64,000 nucleotides of DNA. Origin: Saccharibacillus sp. JS10. GTDB lineage: Bacteria > Bacillota > Bacilli > Paenibacillales > Paenibacillaceae. The translations under genes and the position numbers were made by a program. Shown here in pieces: positions 22,400 to 30,572 of this stretch (its first letter is position 1; each line of letters begins with the position of its first letter). Below the pieces are notes generated by a model. The model saw nothing but the letters and a program-made list of their open reading frames with translations. It did no database searches and had not been told where the DNA came from. The stretch lies in NCBI RefSeq assembly GCF_024436065.1, contig NZ_JANFNS010000002.1, forward strand, positions 124,001-188,000, in the 5' to 3' direction.

Positions 22400-24390
22400 A
22401 ACGGGCGGCGCGTATCGTAAATGGGAGCGGCGTAGAAGTTCGTTTTGGTCAAGAGCTGGGTCGAGGCGGAGAAGGATCTGTATTTGCGATTGAAGGTCAT
22501 TCCGACTTGGTCGCAAAGGTATACCATAAGCCGCTGTCCAAAGACAAACAAAGCAAGATCGAAGCGATGGTCAGACTTAAAACGGAGCAGTTGTTGCGTT
22601 TTACCGTCTGGCCGGTCGATGTGCTACGCGATGCAACGCGCCATGTGATTGGATTTGTCATGCCATGCTTGAAAGGGCAAGAGATTCATAAGCTTTACGG
22701 ACCCAAAACGCGGCTCACCGAATTTCCGCAAGCCGGTTATTCGTTTTTGGTACATACTGCTGCTAATCTGGCTCGTGCTTTTGCAGCTGTACATGAAGCC
22801 GGGCATGTCGTAGGCGATATTAATCACAGTAATTTCTATGTCACCGATCAAGCGACTATATTGATGCTGGATTGCGACAGTTTTCAAATTCAATCCGGCT
22901 CGACTCGCTTTGGATGCGATGTCGGCATTCCGATGTATATGCCGCCTGAACTTCAAGGCGTGACGTCGTTCCGTGATATGGTTCGCAGCCGCAATCATGA
23001 TAATTTTGGTTTAGCCGTCTTTATTTTTATGCTGCTTTTTATGGGACGTCATCCTTTTGCCGGTAAATATTCGGGTGCTGGGGATATGCCGATCGAACGT
23101 GCGATACGCGAATTTCGATTCGCTTACGGGGCGACAGCGCGTACGAAGCAGATGGAGCCGCCGCCAAGCGCTTTGCCGATCCAAGTGTTACCGGCAAATG
23201 TACGAAACTTGTTCGAACGTGCTTTTGCCCAAGAGTCTATGACGCGCAGACCGGATGCGCAAGAATGGATCACCGCCCTGCAAGAAATGAGTGCAACGCT
23301 CGTTACATGTACACGCAACCCTGCGCATCAATATCCAAGTCAATCTTCGGCTTGTCCGTGGTGTGCGATGGAATCGGCTACCGGCGGATTATTGTTTCGC
23401 TCCGCCGATCCGGCGCGCCGAACTTCTTCGCAACATGGAGCATCCCATCATACGTCGTCGGCGCACGGCAATCACCGCGTTGCTGGATTTCAATTATTTC
23501 AGGTTTGGACACAAATTCAGCGTGTACCTACGCCTACACCGGCTCGAACGCTTCCTGAACCGGCTACTCTGGCTTCGCAACCTTCGGCGCAAGTCGCTGC
23601 TTATTTGAGAAAAAGAAAATGGCGTGGTGCTTTATCGGTAATCTCTCTAGTCTCCGCAGTCGGAATTTATTTCTGGTTGCCGGGATTTTGGATGATTACA
23701 GCCGGAAGTTTTGTAGGGTTTAATCTGTTGCTGTGGCTTGCTGGATTCGGACGCCGTTCGCTACGCGACACGCGCAGCGAAGAGCGTGATCGGTTGCGAG
23801 AAAAATGGAACGACGTTTCTCGCCGATACGCAGAAGCATGCCGTTCCACAGCGTTCACCAAAAAGCTTCAAGAACTGGAGCAGGCGAAGCAAGATTATAT
23901 GAGTCTGGAAAGCTTCAAAGCCAAAGAGTTAAAACGACTTGAGAAAAAGCAGCGCAGCGGACAAATCCAAGCTTATTTACGGCGCCATCGGATCGAACAA
24001 GCTCAGCTTGACGGAATAGGGCCAGGACGCAAAGCATCGCTTGCGCTATTTGGGATCGAAACGGCGTTGGAAGTTGACCCTAAGCGTCTGGCTAGAGTCC
24101 CGGGATTCGGACCTGCGAATACGCGTATGCTGCTCGCATGGCGGGATCGCATTGAGCGTCGCTTCGTATTTGATCCTACATTGAGTCGGATTCCGCAGAC
24201 CGAGATTTTAGCGGTAGAGCGCGCGGTCGAAGCCCGAACCCGAGAACTAGAGCGTAAGTTGAGTCTGGGAGAATCGGAATTGACCCGGTTGTCGCTCGGT
24301 ATCCGTTCGCGCCAAGAAACAGCGTTGCGCGAAGCCGGCGAAGCCGCGCAAGCTTTGGCACAAGCCGAACTCGACGTGCATATTTTATAA
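22396..24390 (+). CDS. YegI-like Ser/Thr protein kinase with zinc ribbon, membrane hairpin and helix-hairpin-helix
   Basis: 664 residues, ATG 22396 overlapping the phosphatase stop (ATGA). The kinase domain (about 1-290) has a glycine loop GRGGEGSVF, VAKVYHK with the ATP-binding Lys, catalytic loop GDINHSNFYV (D and N present, with HRD replaced by VGD) and LDCDSF in place of DFG. Residues 304-325 contain CTRNP and CPWC, a likely zinc ribbon. Two hydrophobic segments (about 407-450) suggest a membrane hairpin; then a coiled coil (460-540) and a helix-hairpin-helix (DGIGPGRKASLALFGI, VPGFGPANTRMLLAW). The E. coli homologue YegI is built similarly. HhH modules often bind DNA, so a link to nucleic acids is possible. 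Confidence 0.88.
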   Translation: MKRAARIVNGSGVEVRFGQELGRGGEGSVFAIEGHSDLVAKVYHKPLSKDKQSKIEAMVRLKTEQLLRFTVWPVDVLRDATRHVIGFVMPCLKGQEIHKLYGPKTRLTEFPQAGYSFLVHTAANLARAFAAVHEAGHVVGDINHSNFYVTDQATILMLDCDSFQIQSGSTRFGCDVGIPMYMPPELQGVTSFRDMVRSRNHDNFGLAVFIFMLLFMGRHPFAGKYSGAGDMPIERAIREFRFAYGATARTKQMEPPPSALPIQVLPANVRNLFERAFAQESMTRRPDAQEWITALQEMSATLVTCTRNPAHQYPSQSSACPWCAMESATGGLLFRSADPARRTSSQHGASHHTSSAHGNHRVAGFQLFQVWTQIQRVPTPTPARTLPEPATLASQPSAQVAAYLRKRKWRGALSVISLVSAVGIYFWLPGFWMITAGSFVGFNLLLWLAGFGRRSLRDTRSEERDRLREKWNDVSRRYAEACRSTAFTKKLQELEQAKQDYMSLESFKAKELKRLEKKQRSGQIQAYLRRHRIEQAQLDGIGPGRKASLALFGIETALEVDPKRLARVPGFGPANTRMLLAWRDRIERRFVFDPTLSRIPQTEILAVERAVEARTRELERKLSLGESELTRLSLGIRSRQETALREAGEAAQALAQAELDVHIL

Positions 24391-24405
24391 ACAAAACAGA
24401 ACTTT

Positions 24406-24465
24406 CAAAAAATGCAAAATCGGCGATCTATCTAGGTTGTCATGATTTTGCATTTTTGAATTTTA
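24406..24465 (+). terminator. Terminator of the VWA-PP2C-kinase operon
   Basis: AAAAATGCAAAATC (24408-24421) and GATTTTGCATTTTT (24444-24457) are exact 14-base arms with a 22-base loop, followed by GAATTTTAATTT. Confidence 0.8.
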
Positions 24466-24610
24466 ATTTCTACGTATTTTGCTATCGCATATTGAAAGAA
24501 GTTACAGTATACTAAATTGGAATGCTCATATTCGGCTGCCTCAATATTGGGTCGTAGAGCCGATGTGTCCGAATTCTGGGCATATCTTGATAAGCTGGGC
24601 CGGTGCTATT

Positions 24611-25288
24611 ATGAACGAAAAGGAAACAATCAGCCTGGTGACGAGTTACGTCGGAAAGTTGCTGAGAAGACGCTTCGGTAAAGGCCCCGAATCCGTTAGC
24701 GTATTTTTGAATGAGCGTTGTATCGTGTTTCATTTGCGTAATTTTATGGGACCGGTCGAAAAGTTTTTGCTCACTCAAGAAGAAGAAAAAGCATTTCGGT
24801 ATACGCGCGAACTTCTTATGGAATCGCTGCTGCCGGAATTACAAGTTTTTTTAAGAGAACATGCTGAGATTCAGGTGTCCGAATTTTATTACGACTGGGG
24901 CGTACATAATGCTTCCGGTGCAATCGTGGGACTGTTCCATCCTGTATCCGAACCTGCACCCGATTATCCGGGCAAAGCGGATGTTCATGAAAAAGTAATC
25001 GAAGTCACTGCTGCTATTCAGAAAGTTCCGGAGTATATTGATTCCTGGTGGGTCAATGCTCGAATGCTTGCCGTCTTTAGACAGGGTATAACCGTACTGC
25101 TGGAAAAAGAAATGGTGGAGCTAGGCTACACGGAAGTCTTAAAATCGGCAAAGCGAAGATTGGAAAAACGGATGTTGGAACAACAAGCCGATGCCGGCAT
25201 TATTTTAAACCGAACCTTAACAGATTTGTATGCTGATTGGGACTTCAATATCGACCGAAGCATCGTCATTTACATATTTGAGGAATAA
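24611..25288 (+). CDS. DUF2294 (MpsC-family) protein, copy 1
   Basis: 225 residues from ATG 24611; a longer frame from 24479 runs through AT-rich leader sequence and overlaps the terminator region. The protein has two related halves, each a DUF2294/MpsC domain: SYVGKLLRRRFGKGPESVSVFL with KAFRYTRELLMESLLPEL, and a second with INARMLAVFRQGITVLLEKE-like sequence and a closing LYADWDFNIDRS. The family is named for a Staphylococcus membrane-potential system (MpsC), but this protein lacks membrane segments. No strong ribosome site is seen, so the start is uncertain. About half of the positions agree with copy 2 at 26018. Confidence 0.75.
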   Translation: MNEKETISLVTSYVGKLLRRRFGKGPESVSVFLNERCIVFHLRNFMGPVEKFLLTQEEEKAFRYTRELLMESLLPELQVFLREHAEIQVSEFYYDWGVHNASGAIVGLFHPVSEPAPDYPGKADVHEKVIEVTAAIQKVPEYIDSWWVNARMLAVFRQGITVLLEKEMVELGYTEVLKSAKRRLEKRMLEQQADAGIILNRTLTDLYADWDFNIDRSIVIYIFEE

Positions 25289-25348
25289 ATTCGATAACGA
25301 CTAAGATCGGTAACGATTCAGACATCTTATAGATGCGCTGATTAATCG

Positions 25349-25390
25349 GGCCGAAGAAGAGGTGCTGGCAACCTCTTCTTCGGTCTATTT
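25349..25390 (+). terminator. Terminator between DUF2294 copy 1 and the receiver gene
   Basis: CCGAAGAAGAGGT (25351-25363) and ACCTCTTCTTCGG (25371-25383) are exact arms, followed by TCTATTTTT. The next gene's ribosome site starts only a few bases later. Confidence 0.88.
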
Positions 25391-25412
25391 TTATGGGGAA
25401 AGGATGGTCGGA

Positions 25413-25811
25413 ATGCAGGAAAATGCGCGATATGTACTTTACATTGAAGACGATCGCTCTAGCATGTTGTTAATGCGTCACATTTTCAGGAAAAAATTAT
25501 CTGAAATCAGGCTGTTGGAAGCAGAAACGATGGAAAAAGGCATGCAGCTTATTGCTCTGCATCGACCTAGTCTGATCCTTATGGATATTCAGCTTCCCGA
25601 TATGGATGGGTACGAGGGGCTGCAACGATTATATGCCGATCCGAATACGTCGACGATTCCGATATGGGCGATCAGTGCAAGTGCGCTAAATGACGATGTG
25701 GAAAAAGGATTAACAGCGGGATTTCAGAAGTATCTAAGAAAGCCGCTGATGATGGAGCCGTTTGTTTATCAACTTCGAACTAGCCTTTTGCTTCATGAAA
25801 TTGAAGAATAA
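25413..25811 (+). CDS. Stand-alone response regulator receiver (CheY-like)
   Basis: 132 residues from ATG 25413, nine bases after AAAGGA; ATG 25404 is too close to that site. It is a single receiver domain: acidic pair IEDD near residue 12, phospho-acceptor Asp in LILMDIQLPDMDG, Ala/Ser region AISASAL and the conserved Lys in YLRKPL. There is no output domain and no adjacent histidine kinase. It lies between two DUF2294 genes, which suggests, but does not prove, a shared pathway. The MDIQLPDMDGYE sequence resembles receivers that follow hybrid kinases or sporulation phosphorelays. Confidence 0.88.
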   Translation: MQENARYVLYIEDDRSSMLLMRHIFRKKLSEIRLLEAETMEKGMQLIALHRPSLILMDIQLPDMDGYEGLQRLYADPNTSTIPIWAISASALNDDVEKGLTAGFQKYLRKPLMMEPFVYQLRTSLLLHEIEE

Positions 25812-25949
25812 ACCTAACATGAATAAAGAAAATGTTCGTAAATCGTCGTATAATGGCGTTGAATGCTCACGTTCGATCATCTTTCGTCGTAGCTATACGT
25901 ACAGGCGATCTTTACCGACTTTCTTTTTAGAATGTTAAAAGGCTGTACG

Positions 25950-25988
25950 CCTGCGCTTGGCTCAATCGTGATATAAGCCAAGCGCAGG
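25950..25988. repeat. Perfect 13-bp inverted repeat without a T run
   Basis: CCTGCGCTTGGCT (25950-25962) and AGCCAAGCGCAGG (25976-25988) enclose 13 bases. It lies 30 bases before DUF2294 copy 2. It lacks the U tract of an intrinsic terminator and may be a regulatory hairpin or an operator. Confidence 0.6.
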
Positions 25989-26017
25989 ATTCTGAACGCC
26001 GGGTATATCTTCGAAAC

Positions 26018-26725
26018 ATGAATGCGGGTGCTAAATTACACATGAATCATCCTGAAATCGTAGCTGCGACGACTCGCCACGTCGGAAAAATGCTCAGACA
26101 AAGTTTCGGTAAGGGGCCCGAAGCGCTGGACGTTTTTTTGGACGAGGTCAGTATTGTGATTACGCTGAAACGTTTTGCCAATCCGGCAGAAGACGCTTTA
26201 TTAGCTCGAAAAGACGAGAAAACATTTCGGTATACGCGAGAATTGTTGATGAAATCGCTAGTTCCGGATCTCCAAACTTTTTTCGAGCTGGAGCTGGGTC
26301 TTCCGCATATGTCGATCTTTTACGATTGGAATATCGACCAAGCTTCAGGTGTGCTTGTCGGATTGGTGCAAAACGATTCTCAAACAAAAGAAGTCACGCA
26401 ACCGTACAAGGGTCAAGAAGAAGTGCATGCACAGATTGCTGCTTTATTGGGCATGGTGCAGCGCGTTCCTGATGTTGTGCGGTCTTGGTGGGTAGATCCA
26501 AGCACGCTGCTTGTTTTTCGTAAAGGGCTGACGATTTTGCTTGAAAAAGAACTAAACGAAATCGGACAAGCAGATGCGTTAAAGACTGCCAAGCGAAAAT
26601 TAGAAAAAAAACTCTTATGGCAAGAAGCGAAAATCGGCGATGCACTGGATCGAACGCTGACAGAGCTATATATCGATTGGGATTTTGATCGAGACGACAG
26701 TGTGATCGTATGTCGATTTAAGTGA
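26018..26725 (+). CDS. DUF2294 (MpsC-family) protein, copy 2
   Basis: 235 residues. ATG 26018 and ATG 26042 are both possible; neither has a strong ribosome site. It parallels copy 1 over its whole length: RHVGKMLRQSFGKGPEALDVFL, KTFRYTRELLMKSLVPDL, VRSWWVDPSTLLVFRKGLT and LTELYIDWDFDRDDS. Soluble, no membrane segment. The pair around a lone receiver is unusual and suggests a duplicated sensor or signalling protein. Ends at a good terminator. Confidence 0.75.
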   Translation: MNAGAKLHMNHPEIVAATTRHVGKMLRQSFGKGPEALDVFLDEVSIVITLKRFANPAEDALLARKDEKTFRYTRELLMKSLVPDLQTFFELELGLPHMSIFYDWNIDQASGVLVGLVQNDSQTKEVTQPYKGQEEVHAQIAALLGMVQRVPDVVRSWWVDPSTLLVFRKGLTILLEKELNEIGQADALKTAKRKLEKKLLWQEAKIGDALDRTLTELYIDWDFDRDDSVIVCRFK

Positions 26726-26729
26726 TGAG

Positions 26730-26756
26730 TGAGACTCTTGGGGGAGTCTCTTTTTT
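26730..26756 (+). terminator. Terminator after DUF2294 copy 2
   Basis: GAGACTC and GAGTCTC arms, 6-base loop, then six T. Confidence 0.88.
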
Positions 26757-26899
26757 GTTTTGGGTGAGAGAGTAAATTTAAAATGCTTATCCGGTTTAGT
26801 GTGGAGCTGTGATACAATGTTGTACGGTGTCCGGCGGTAAGTCGGCGCTTTAATTTCAGGACGAACCGTAAGAGCGGTTGAAGAGGCAGGAGGCTTCCT

Positions 26900-27538
26900 A
26901 TGAATCAAGTTCCTTTTATAGCGGTGGAAGGGGCGATCGGGGCAGGTAAAACAACGCTTGCTTCGATGCTTGCCGCAGAGCTGAATATGCCTTTGTTGAA
27001 AGAAATCGTGGAGGAAAACCCGTTTCTGGATAAGTTTTACCGGAATATCGACGAGTGGAGTTTTCAGTTGGAGATGTTCTTTTTGTGTAATCGCTACAAG
27101 CAGCTCGGCGATACCCAGTCGCAATTGATCGGGCAAGGAAAGCCGGTCGTATCGGATTATCATATTTACAAAAATCTGATTTTTTCCGAACGCACACTCA
27201 AAGGGCGAGAACGCGAGAAATACCGTCAGATTTATCATGTGCTGACTGATGATTTGGCTAAGCCGGATATTATTGTGTATATCAAAGCGAGTCTGGATAC
27301 GTTACTTGCACGAATCGCCAAGCGCGGTCGTTCGTTCGAGCAAGCGATGGATCATGGATATCTGGAGCAACTGATCGAAGATTACGAATCGGCGATGGCT
27401 TCGCTTGCGATTACGGAGCCGGAAACGACGATTATTACGGTGGATGGCGACGATCTGGATTTTGTTGCGGAAGCCGACCATTTTGCCTATATTGCGGAGC
27501 AAGTGAAATCCAAGCTTGCCAGCGAGCACCTTCGCTAA
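26900..27538 (+). CDS. dgk: Deoxyguanosine kinase
   Basis: 212 residues, ATG 26900 after GGCAGGAGG. P-loop GAIGAGKTT, the substrate-site Glu in KEIVEENPFLDKFY, FQLEMFFLCNRY, VVSDYHIYKNLIF and the LID arginines in RIAKRGRSFE match the Bacillus Dgk (YaaG) of similar length (about 207). It phosphorylates deoxyguanosine with ATP in purine deoxynucleoside salvage. It is followed 51 bases later by the dAdo/dCyd kinase gene, the same order as yaaG-yaaF in B. subtilis, where the two enzymes can form a heterodimer in lactobacilli. Confidence 0.93.
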   Translation: MNQVPFIAVEGAIGAGKTTLASMLAAELNMPLLKEIVEENPFLDKFYRNIDEWSFQLEMFFLCNRYKQLGDTQSQLIGQGKPVVSDYHIYKNLIFSERTLKGREREKYRQIYHVLTDDLAKPDIIVYIKASLDTLLARIAKRGRSFEQAMDHGYLEQLIEDYESAMASLAITEPETTIITVDGDDLDFVAEADHFAYIAEQVKSKLASEHLR

Positions 27539-27589
27539 TCGTTGATTTGTTTTTTTATGAAATGATTTGATAAAAGGAGTTTGACTTTA

Positions 27590-28261
27590 ATGACGACATA
27601 TCCCTTGATTCCCAACGATGCTTTGATTACCGTAGCCGGTACAGTCGGCGTAGGCAAATCGACACTGACAGCGGCTCTCGCTGAACGATTGAGTTTTCAA
27701 ACTTCGCTGGAAAAAGTTGACCATAACCCTTATTTAGAAAAGTTTTACCATGATTTCGAACGTTGGAGTTTCCATTTGCAAATCTATTTCCTCGCAGAGC
27801 GCTTCAAAGAACAAAAAGCGATTTTCGAAGCAGGCGGAGGGTTTGTACAAGACCGTTCGATCTATGAAGATACCGGTATTTTCGCAAAAATGCACGCCGA
27901 TCAAGGTACAATGTCGGCTGTCGATTACGAGACGTATTCCAGTCTGTTCGAAGCGATGGTCATGACGCCGTATTTCCCGCATCCAGACGTACTGATTTAT
28001 TTGGAAGGTAGCTTGCCTTCAATTCTAAGTCGCATTACCGAACGTGGTCGCGAGATGGAGATTCAGACCGACGTGACATATTGGGAGAAAATGCACGGAC
28101 GTTATGCGGATTGGATCGAAGGATTTAATGCTTGCCCGGTGCTGCGACTCAATATCGATGAATACGATGTGCATGATCCGTCTTCGCTGGACGATATTAT
28201 TGCGCGTATCGGAGTGGCAATCGAGCAATCCCGCAAAGTGAAAGCCAGCCTGAACGTCTGA
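27590..28261 (+). CDS. dck: Deoxyadenosine/deoxycytidine kinase
   Basis: 223 residues from ATG 27590, ten bases after AAAAGGAG; TTG 27581 abuts that site and is unlikely. It resembles B. subtilis Dck (YaaF) very closely: ITVAGTVGVGKSTLT, the block VDHNPYLEKFYHDFERW, FVQDRSIYEDTGIFAKMHAD and MTPYFPHPDVLIYLEG. The DRS motif and the LID RITERGREME are the catalytic elements. It phosphorylates deoxyadenosine and deoxycytidine. Co-transcribed with dgk. Confidence 0.95.
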   Translation: MTTYPLIPNDALITVAGTVGVGKSTLTAALAERLSFQTSLEKVDHNPYLEKFYHDFERWSFHLQIYFLAERFKEQKAIFEAGGGFVQDRSIYEDTGIFAKMHADQGTMSAVDYETYSSLFEAMVMTPYFPHPDVLIYLEGSLPSILSRITERGREMEIQTDVTYWEKMHGRYADWIEGFNACPVLRLNIDEYDVHDPSSLDDIIARIGVAIEQSRKVKASLNV

Positions 28262-28304
28262 TTTCAAAGATCTGATTTTATTTCATTATCGGAGTTGATC
28301 GGCT

Positions 28305-28961
28305 ATGAAGTTGTTTCGCCTATCGGCATGGATTCAAGATCGCAACCGAATTCAAGAGTTTTTACAAGATTGTTTTGTGAGTATCGACGTAGCAGGTGAA
28401 CCGCAAAAAGAGTCGCTGTCGAACAATCTGGAATTTTTCAAAAACGAAATCCATGATGGCGACTACGTAATCGTTCCGATTGGCGGAAGTGTCTGGCTTG
28501 GCGATCTGGGCGATTATTATTACCGTGAAGATTACGAGCATCCAAGTGAACAAACGGCTCATCGAAGAGGCGTAACTTGGCTTGGCGTATTGCCGCAGGA
28601 AGCTCTAAATCCGCAATTACGCCATTTCATCGCGGAACATGAAGAAAATGAAGCTGAAATAGCCGAATTTTCGTATCCGATTGGACTTGCAGGGCTAGAT
28701 GTTTTCGCTGCACAAGCACCGGGCGGGATGCTTCCTGGAATCGAACCTCACTCGACGGGTTCTACAGAAAGGTCAGATTCGTTCGCTAACGAGCATCAAG
28801 CCAAAAAGTCTACTTCGCTTATCGATGATGAGAGTGTGGATGCCGCGATTACAACATTGCGTGAGCTGCTTCAAAATGATGATCCCGAGCTGCGTCTTCG
28901 CGCAGCGGAGATCTTGTTGAAGTATGCCGCATCAAGCAAAAATTCTTTGCCAAACAAGTAA
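28305..28961 (+). CDS. Unknown protein with a PUA/EVE-like N-terminal region
   Basis: 218 residues, ATG 28305 with GGAG upstream; third gene of the kinase operon (43-base gap). The N-terminal half has the order DGDYVIVPIGGSVWLGDLG, YYYREDYEH, then HRRGVTWLGVL. The order resembles PUA/EVE-like modules of restriction and RNA-binding proteins (GDxVxVP, GxIxGDYxY, HxRxVxW). The C-terminal 45 residues (TTLRELLQNDDPELRLRAAEILLKYA) look like one HEAT-type helical repeat. No catalytic motif is seen. The assignment is tentative. Confidence 0.55.
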   Translation: MKLFRLSAWIQDRNRIQEFLQDCFVSIDVAGEPQKESLSNNLEFFKNEIHDGDYVIVPIGGSVWLGDLGDYYYREDYEHPSEQTAHRRGVTWLGVLPQEALNPQLRHFIAEHEENEAEIAEFSYPIGLAGLDVFAAQAPGGMLPGIEPHSTGSTERSDSFANEHQAKKSTSLIDDESVDAAITTLRELLQNDDPELRLRAAEILLKYAASSKNSLPNK

Positions 28962-28968
28962 ATAATCA

Positions 28969-29008
28969 GAGCTGGAAACCGCAGGGAGATGGGGTTTTCG
29001 GCTCTTTT
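28969..29008 (+). terminator. Terminator of the dgk-dck operon
   Basis: GAGCTGGAAACC pairs with GGTTTTCGGCTC (two mismatches), then TTTT. Confidence 0.7.
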
Positions 29009-29086
29009 GACGTAAACTGGTTTATGAGCTTCCGGCGTGCTAATATGAGTTGAATCAGACAAAAGAAAGTGGAGAGGCGTGAGAGA

Positions 29087-29935
29087 GTGGATTGGGATTT
29101 ATTTTCGTTATTTAAATCACTGATTCTTGGGTTCGTCGAAGGGATGACTGAATTTGCACCTGTTTCCTCAACAGGGCATATGATTATCGTCGACGATCTG
29201 TGGCTGAAATCGAAAGAGTTTTTTGGTTCATCTTATGTAGCCAATACGTTCAAAATTGTCATTCAATTGGGTTCGATTTTAGCGGTCGTTATTTTGTTCC
29301 GAGAAAAGTTTTATGAACTTTTGGGACTCAAAGGTCGTCATTCCGGTGCTCCAAAAGGTACGCCGAAACTGAACTTGCTGCATATCTTTATCGGCTTGTT
29401 GCCAGCGGCTGTACTCGGACTGTTGTTCGACGATTATATCGATGAACATCTCTTCTCTCTTGCTACGGTACTGGGCGCGCTTGTGATCGGCGCAATCTTG
29501 ATGATTGTAGCGGATTTGGTCATGCGAAAATCCAATCGTCGGGTTATTGAAAATGTAGATGAGATTACCTACGGAAAAGCGTTAGCGATGGGGCTATTCC
29601 AATGTATTTCGCTCTGGCCGGGATTTTCCCGCTCAGGAGCTACGATCTCCGGTGGTGTATTGGTTGGCATGAGTCACCGCGCGGCTGCCGATTTTACGTT
29701 TATTATGGCAGTTCCAATCATGGCGGGGGCAAGTCTATTGTCGCTGGCGAAAAACTGGCAGTACTTTACCCTTGATGCGCTGCCGTATTTTATCGTTGGT
29801 TTCTTAAGTGCTTTCGTATTCGCAATTATTTCGATTCGTTTCTTCTTGAAGCTGATCAACCGAATTAAACTGATTCCGTTTGCGATTTATCGGATCGTAT
29901 TGGCGGCAGTCATTTACTTCGTATGGTTTTTCTAA
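29087..29935 (+). CDS. uppP: Undecaprenyl-diphosphatase (UppP/BacA)
   Basis: 282 residues from GTG 29087, nine bases after GGAGAGG; GTG 29069 has no suitable ribosome site. Both family signatures are present: EGMTEFAPVSSTGHMII near the N-terminus and WPGFSRSGATISGG in the second half, the two re-entrant motifs that form the active site. About seven to eight membrane helices. The enzyme dephosphorylates undecaprenyl diphosphate to recycle the lipid carrier for peptidoglycan, and overproduction gives bacitracin resistance. Single-gene unit with a good terminator. Confidence 0.95.
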   Translation: MDWDLFSLFKSLILGFVEGMTEFAPVSSTGHMIIVDDLWLKSKEFFGSSYVANTFKIVIQLGSILAVVILFREKFYELLGLKGRHSGAPKGTPKLNLLHIFIGLLPAAVLGLLFDDYIDEHLFSLATVLGALVIGAILMIVADLVMRKSNRRVIENVDEITYGKALAMGLFQCISLWPGFSRSGATISGGVLVGMSHRAAADFTFIMAVPIMAGASLLSLAKNWQYFTLDALPYFIVGFLSAFVFAIISIRFFLKLINRIKLIPFAIYRIVLAAVIYFVWFF

Positions 29936-29954
29936 AATGACAATTCAATAAAAA

Positions 29955-29990
29955 TAAGTCCGTATGGCTTTGATGCCATGCGGGCTTTTT
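29955..29990 (+). terminator. Terminator after uppP
   Basis: AAGTCCGTATGGC pairs with GCCATGCGGGCTT, then five T. Confidence 0.87.
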
Positions 29991-30020
29991 CATATCGGAC
30001 AAAGGAGGTATCAGATTCAG

Positions 30021-30572
30021 ATGAGGGTATCCGCTGCACTCAAAAATATACTTAAAGCATTCGTGTTTGTGATTTATTTTCCGATTTATCTCATTCAGAC
30101 GGTCGGCGGTTGGTTATGGTCCAAAGTGCTAGAGCCTGTTATATCTTGGTTGATTGTACGAATTATTTATCCGCTCGTCGCTTGGGTCTGGACATCTATA
30201 TTAGAGCCGATTTGGCGCTACGTACTGGAAATTCCGGGGCGTTGGATCTGGAAGCAAGTGCTGAGACCGCTACTTCGTTCATTATGGACCTATATCGTCT
30301 ACCCGATTTTTTATACCTTGATCTACATCCCATTGCGGTTTTTGTGGAAATACGTGCTTAGAGGGTTTTATATTCATATTTTGCATCCCGTGATCCGTGC
30401 TTGTCGCCAAGTCGTACTCTGGATTCTTAAACTTCTACGTACAATCTGGACTTATATCGTCGTACGTCCGTTGGTTTGGCTATGGAAACACGTACTTTCG
30501 ATTCCTTTTAAATGGTTAAACAAAGAAGTCGTGCAACCTATTATCCGTCAATTTCGCAAGTGGTTCCGATAA
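30021..30572 (+). CDS. Trp-rich repetitive membrane-associated protein, unknown
   Basis: 183 residues from ATG 30021 with AAAGGAGGT upstream. After a first hydrophobic segment (AFVFVIYFPIYLIQTVGGW) the sequence is a run of degenerate repeats of the form W-x-W-x-x-V-L-x-P-x-x-x: WLWSKVLEPVISW, WVWTSILEPIWRY, WIWKQVLRPLLRS, FLWKYVLRGFYIH, LWKHVLSIPFKW and WLNKEVVQPII. About one residue in nine is Trp, and it is very basic with few acidic residues. Such a pattern suggests amphipathic helices lying at the membrane surface. I do not recognise a family. It is separate from uppP by a terminator. Confidence 0.68.
   Translation: MRVSAALKNILKAFVFVIYFPIYLIQTVGGWLWSKVLEPVISWLIVRIIYPLVAWVWTSILEPIWRYVLEIPGRWIWKQVLRPLLRSLWTYIVYPIFYTLIYIPLRFLWKYVLRGFYIHILHPVIRACRQVVLWILKLLRTIWTYIVVRPLVWLWKHVLSIPFKWLNKEVVQPIIRQFRKWFR

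Noticed and set aside
25980-26004. SigB promoter before DUF2294 copy 2
   Set aside because: GGGTAT at 25999 has no matching -35 hexamer; the upstream region is the 13-bp hairpin.
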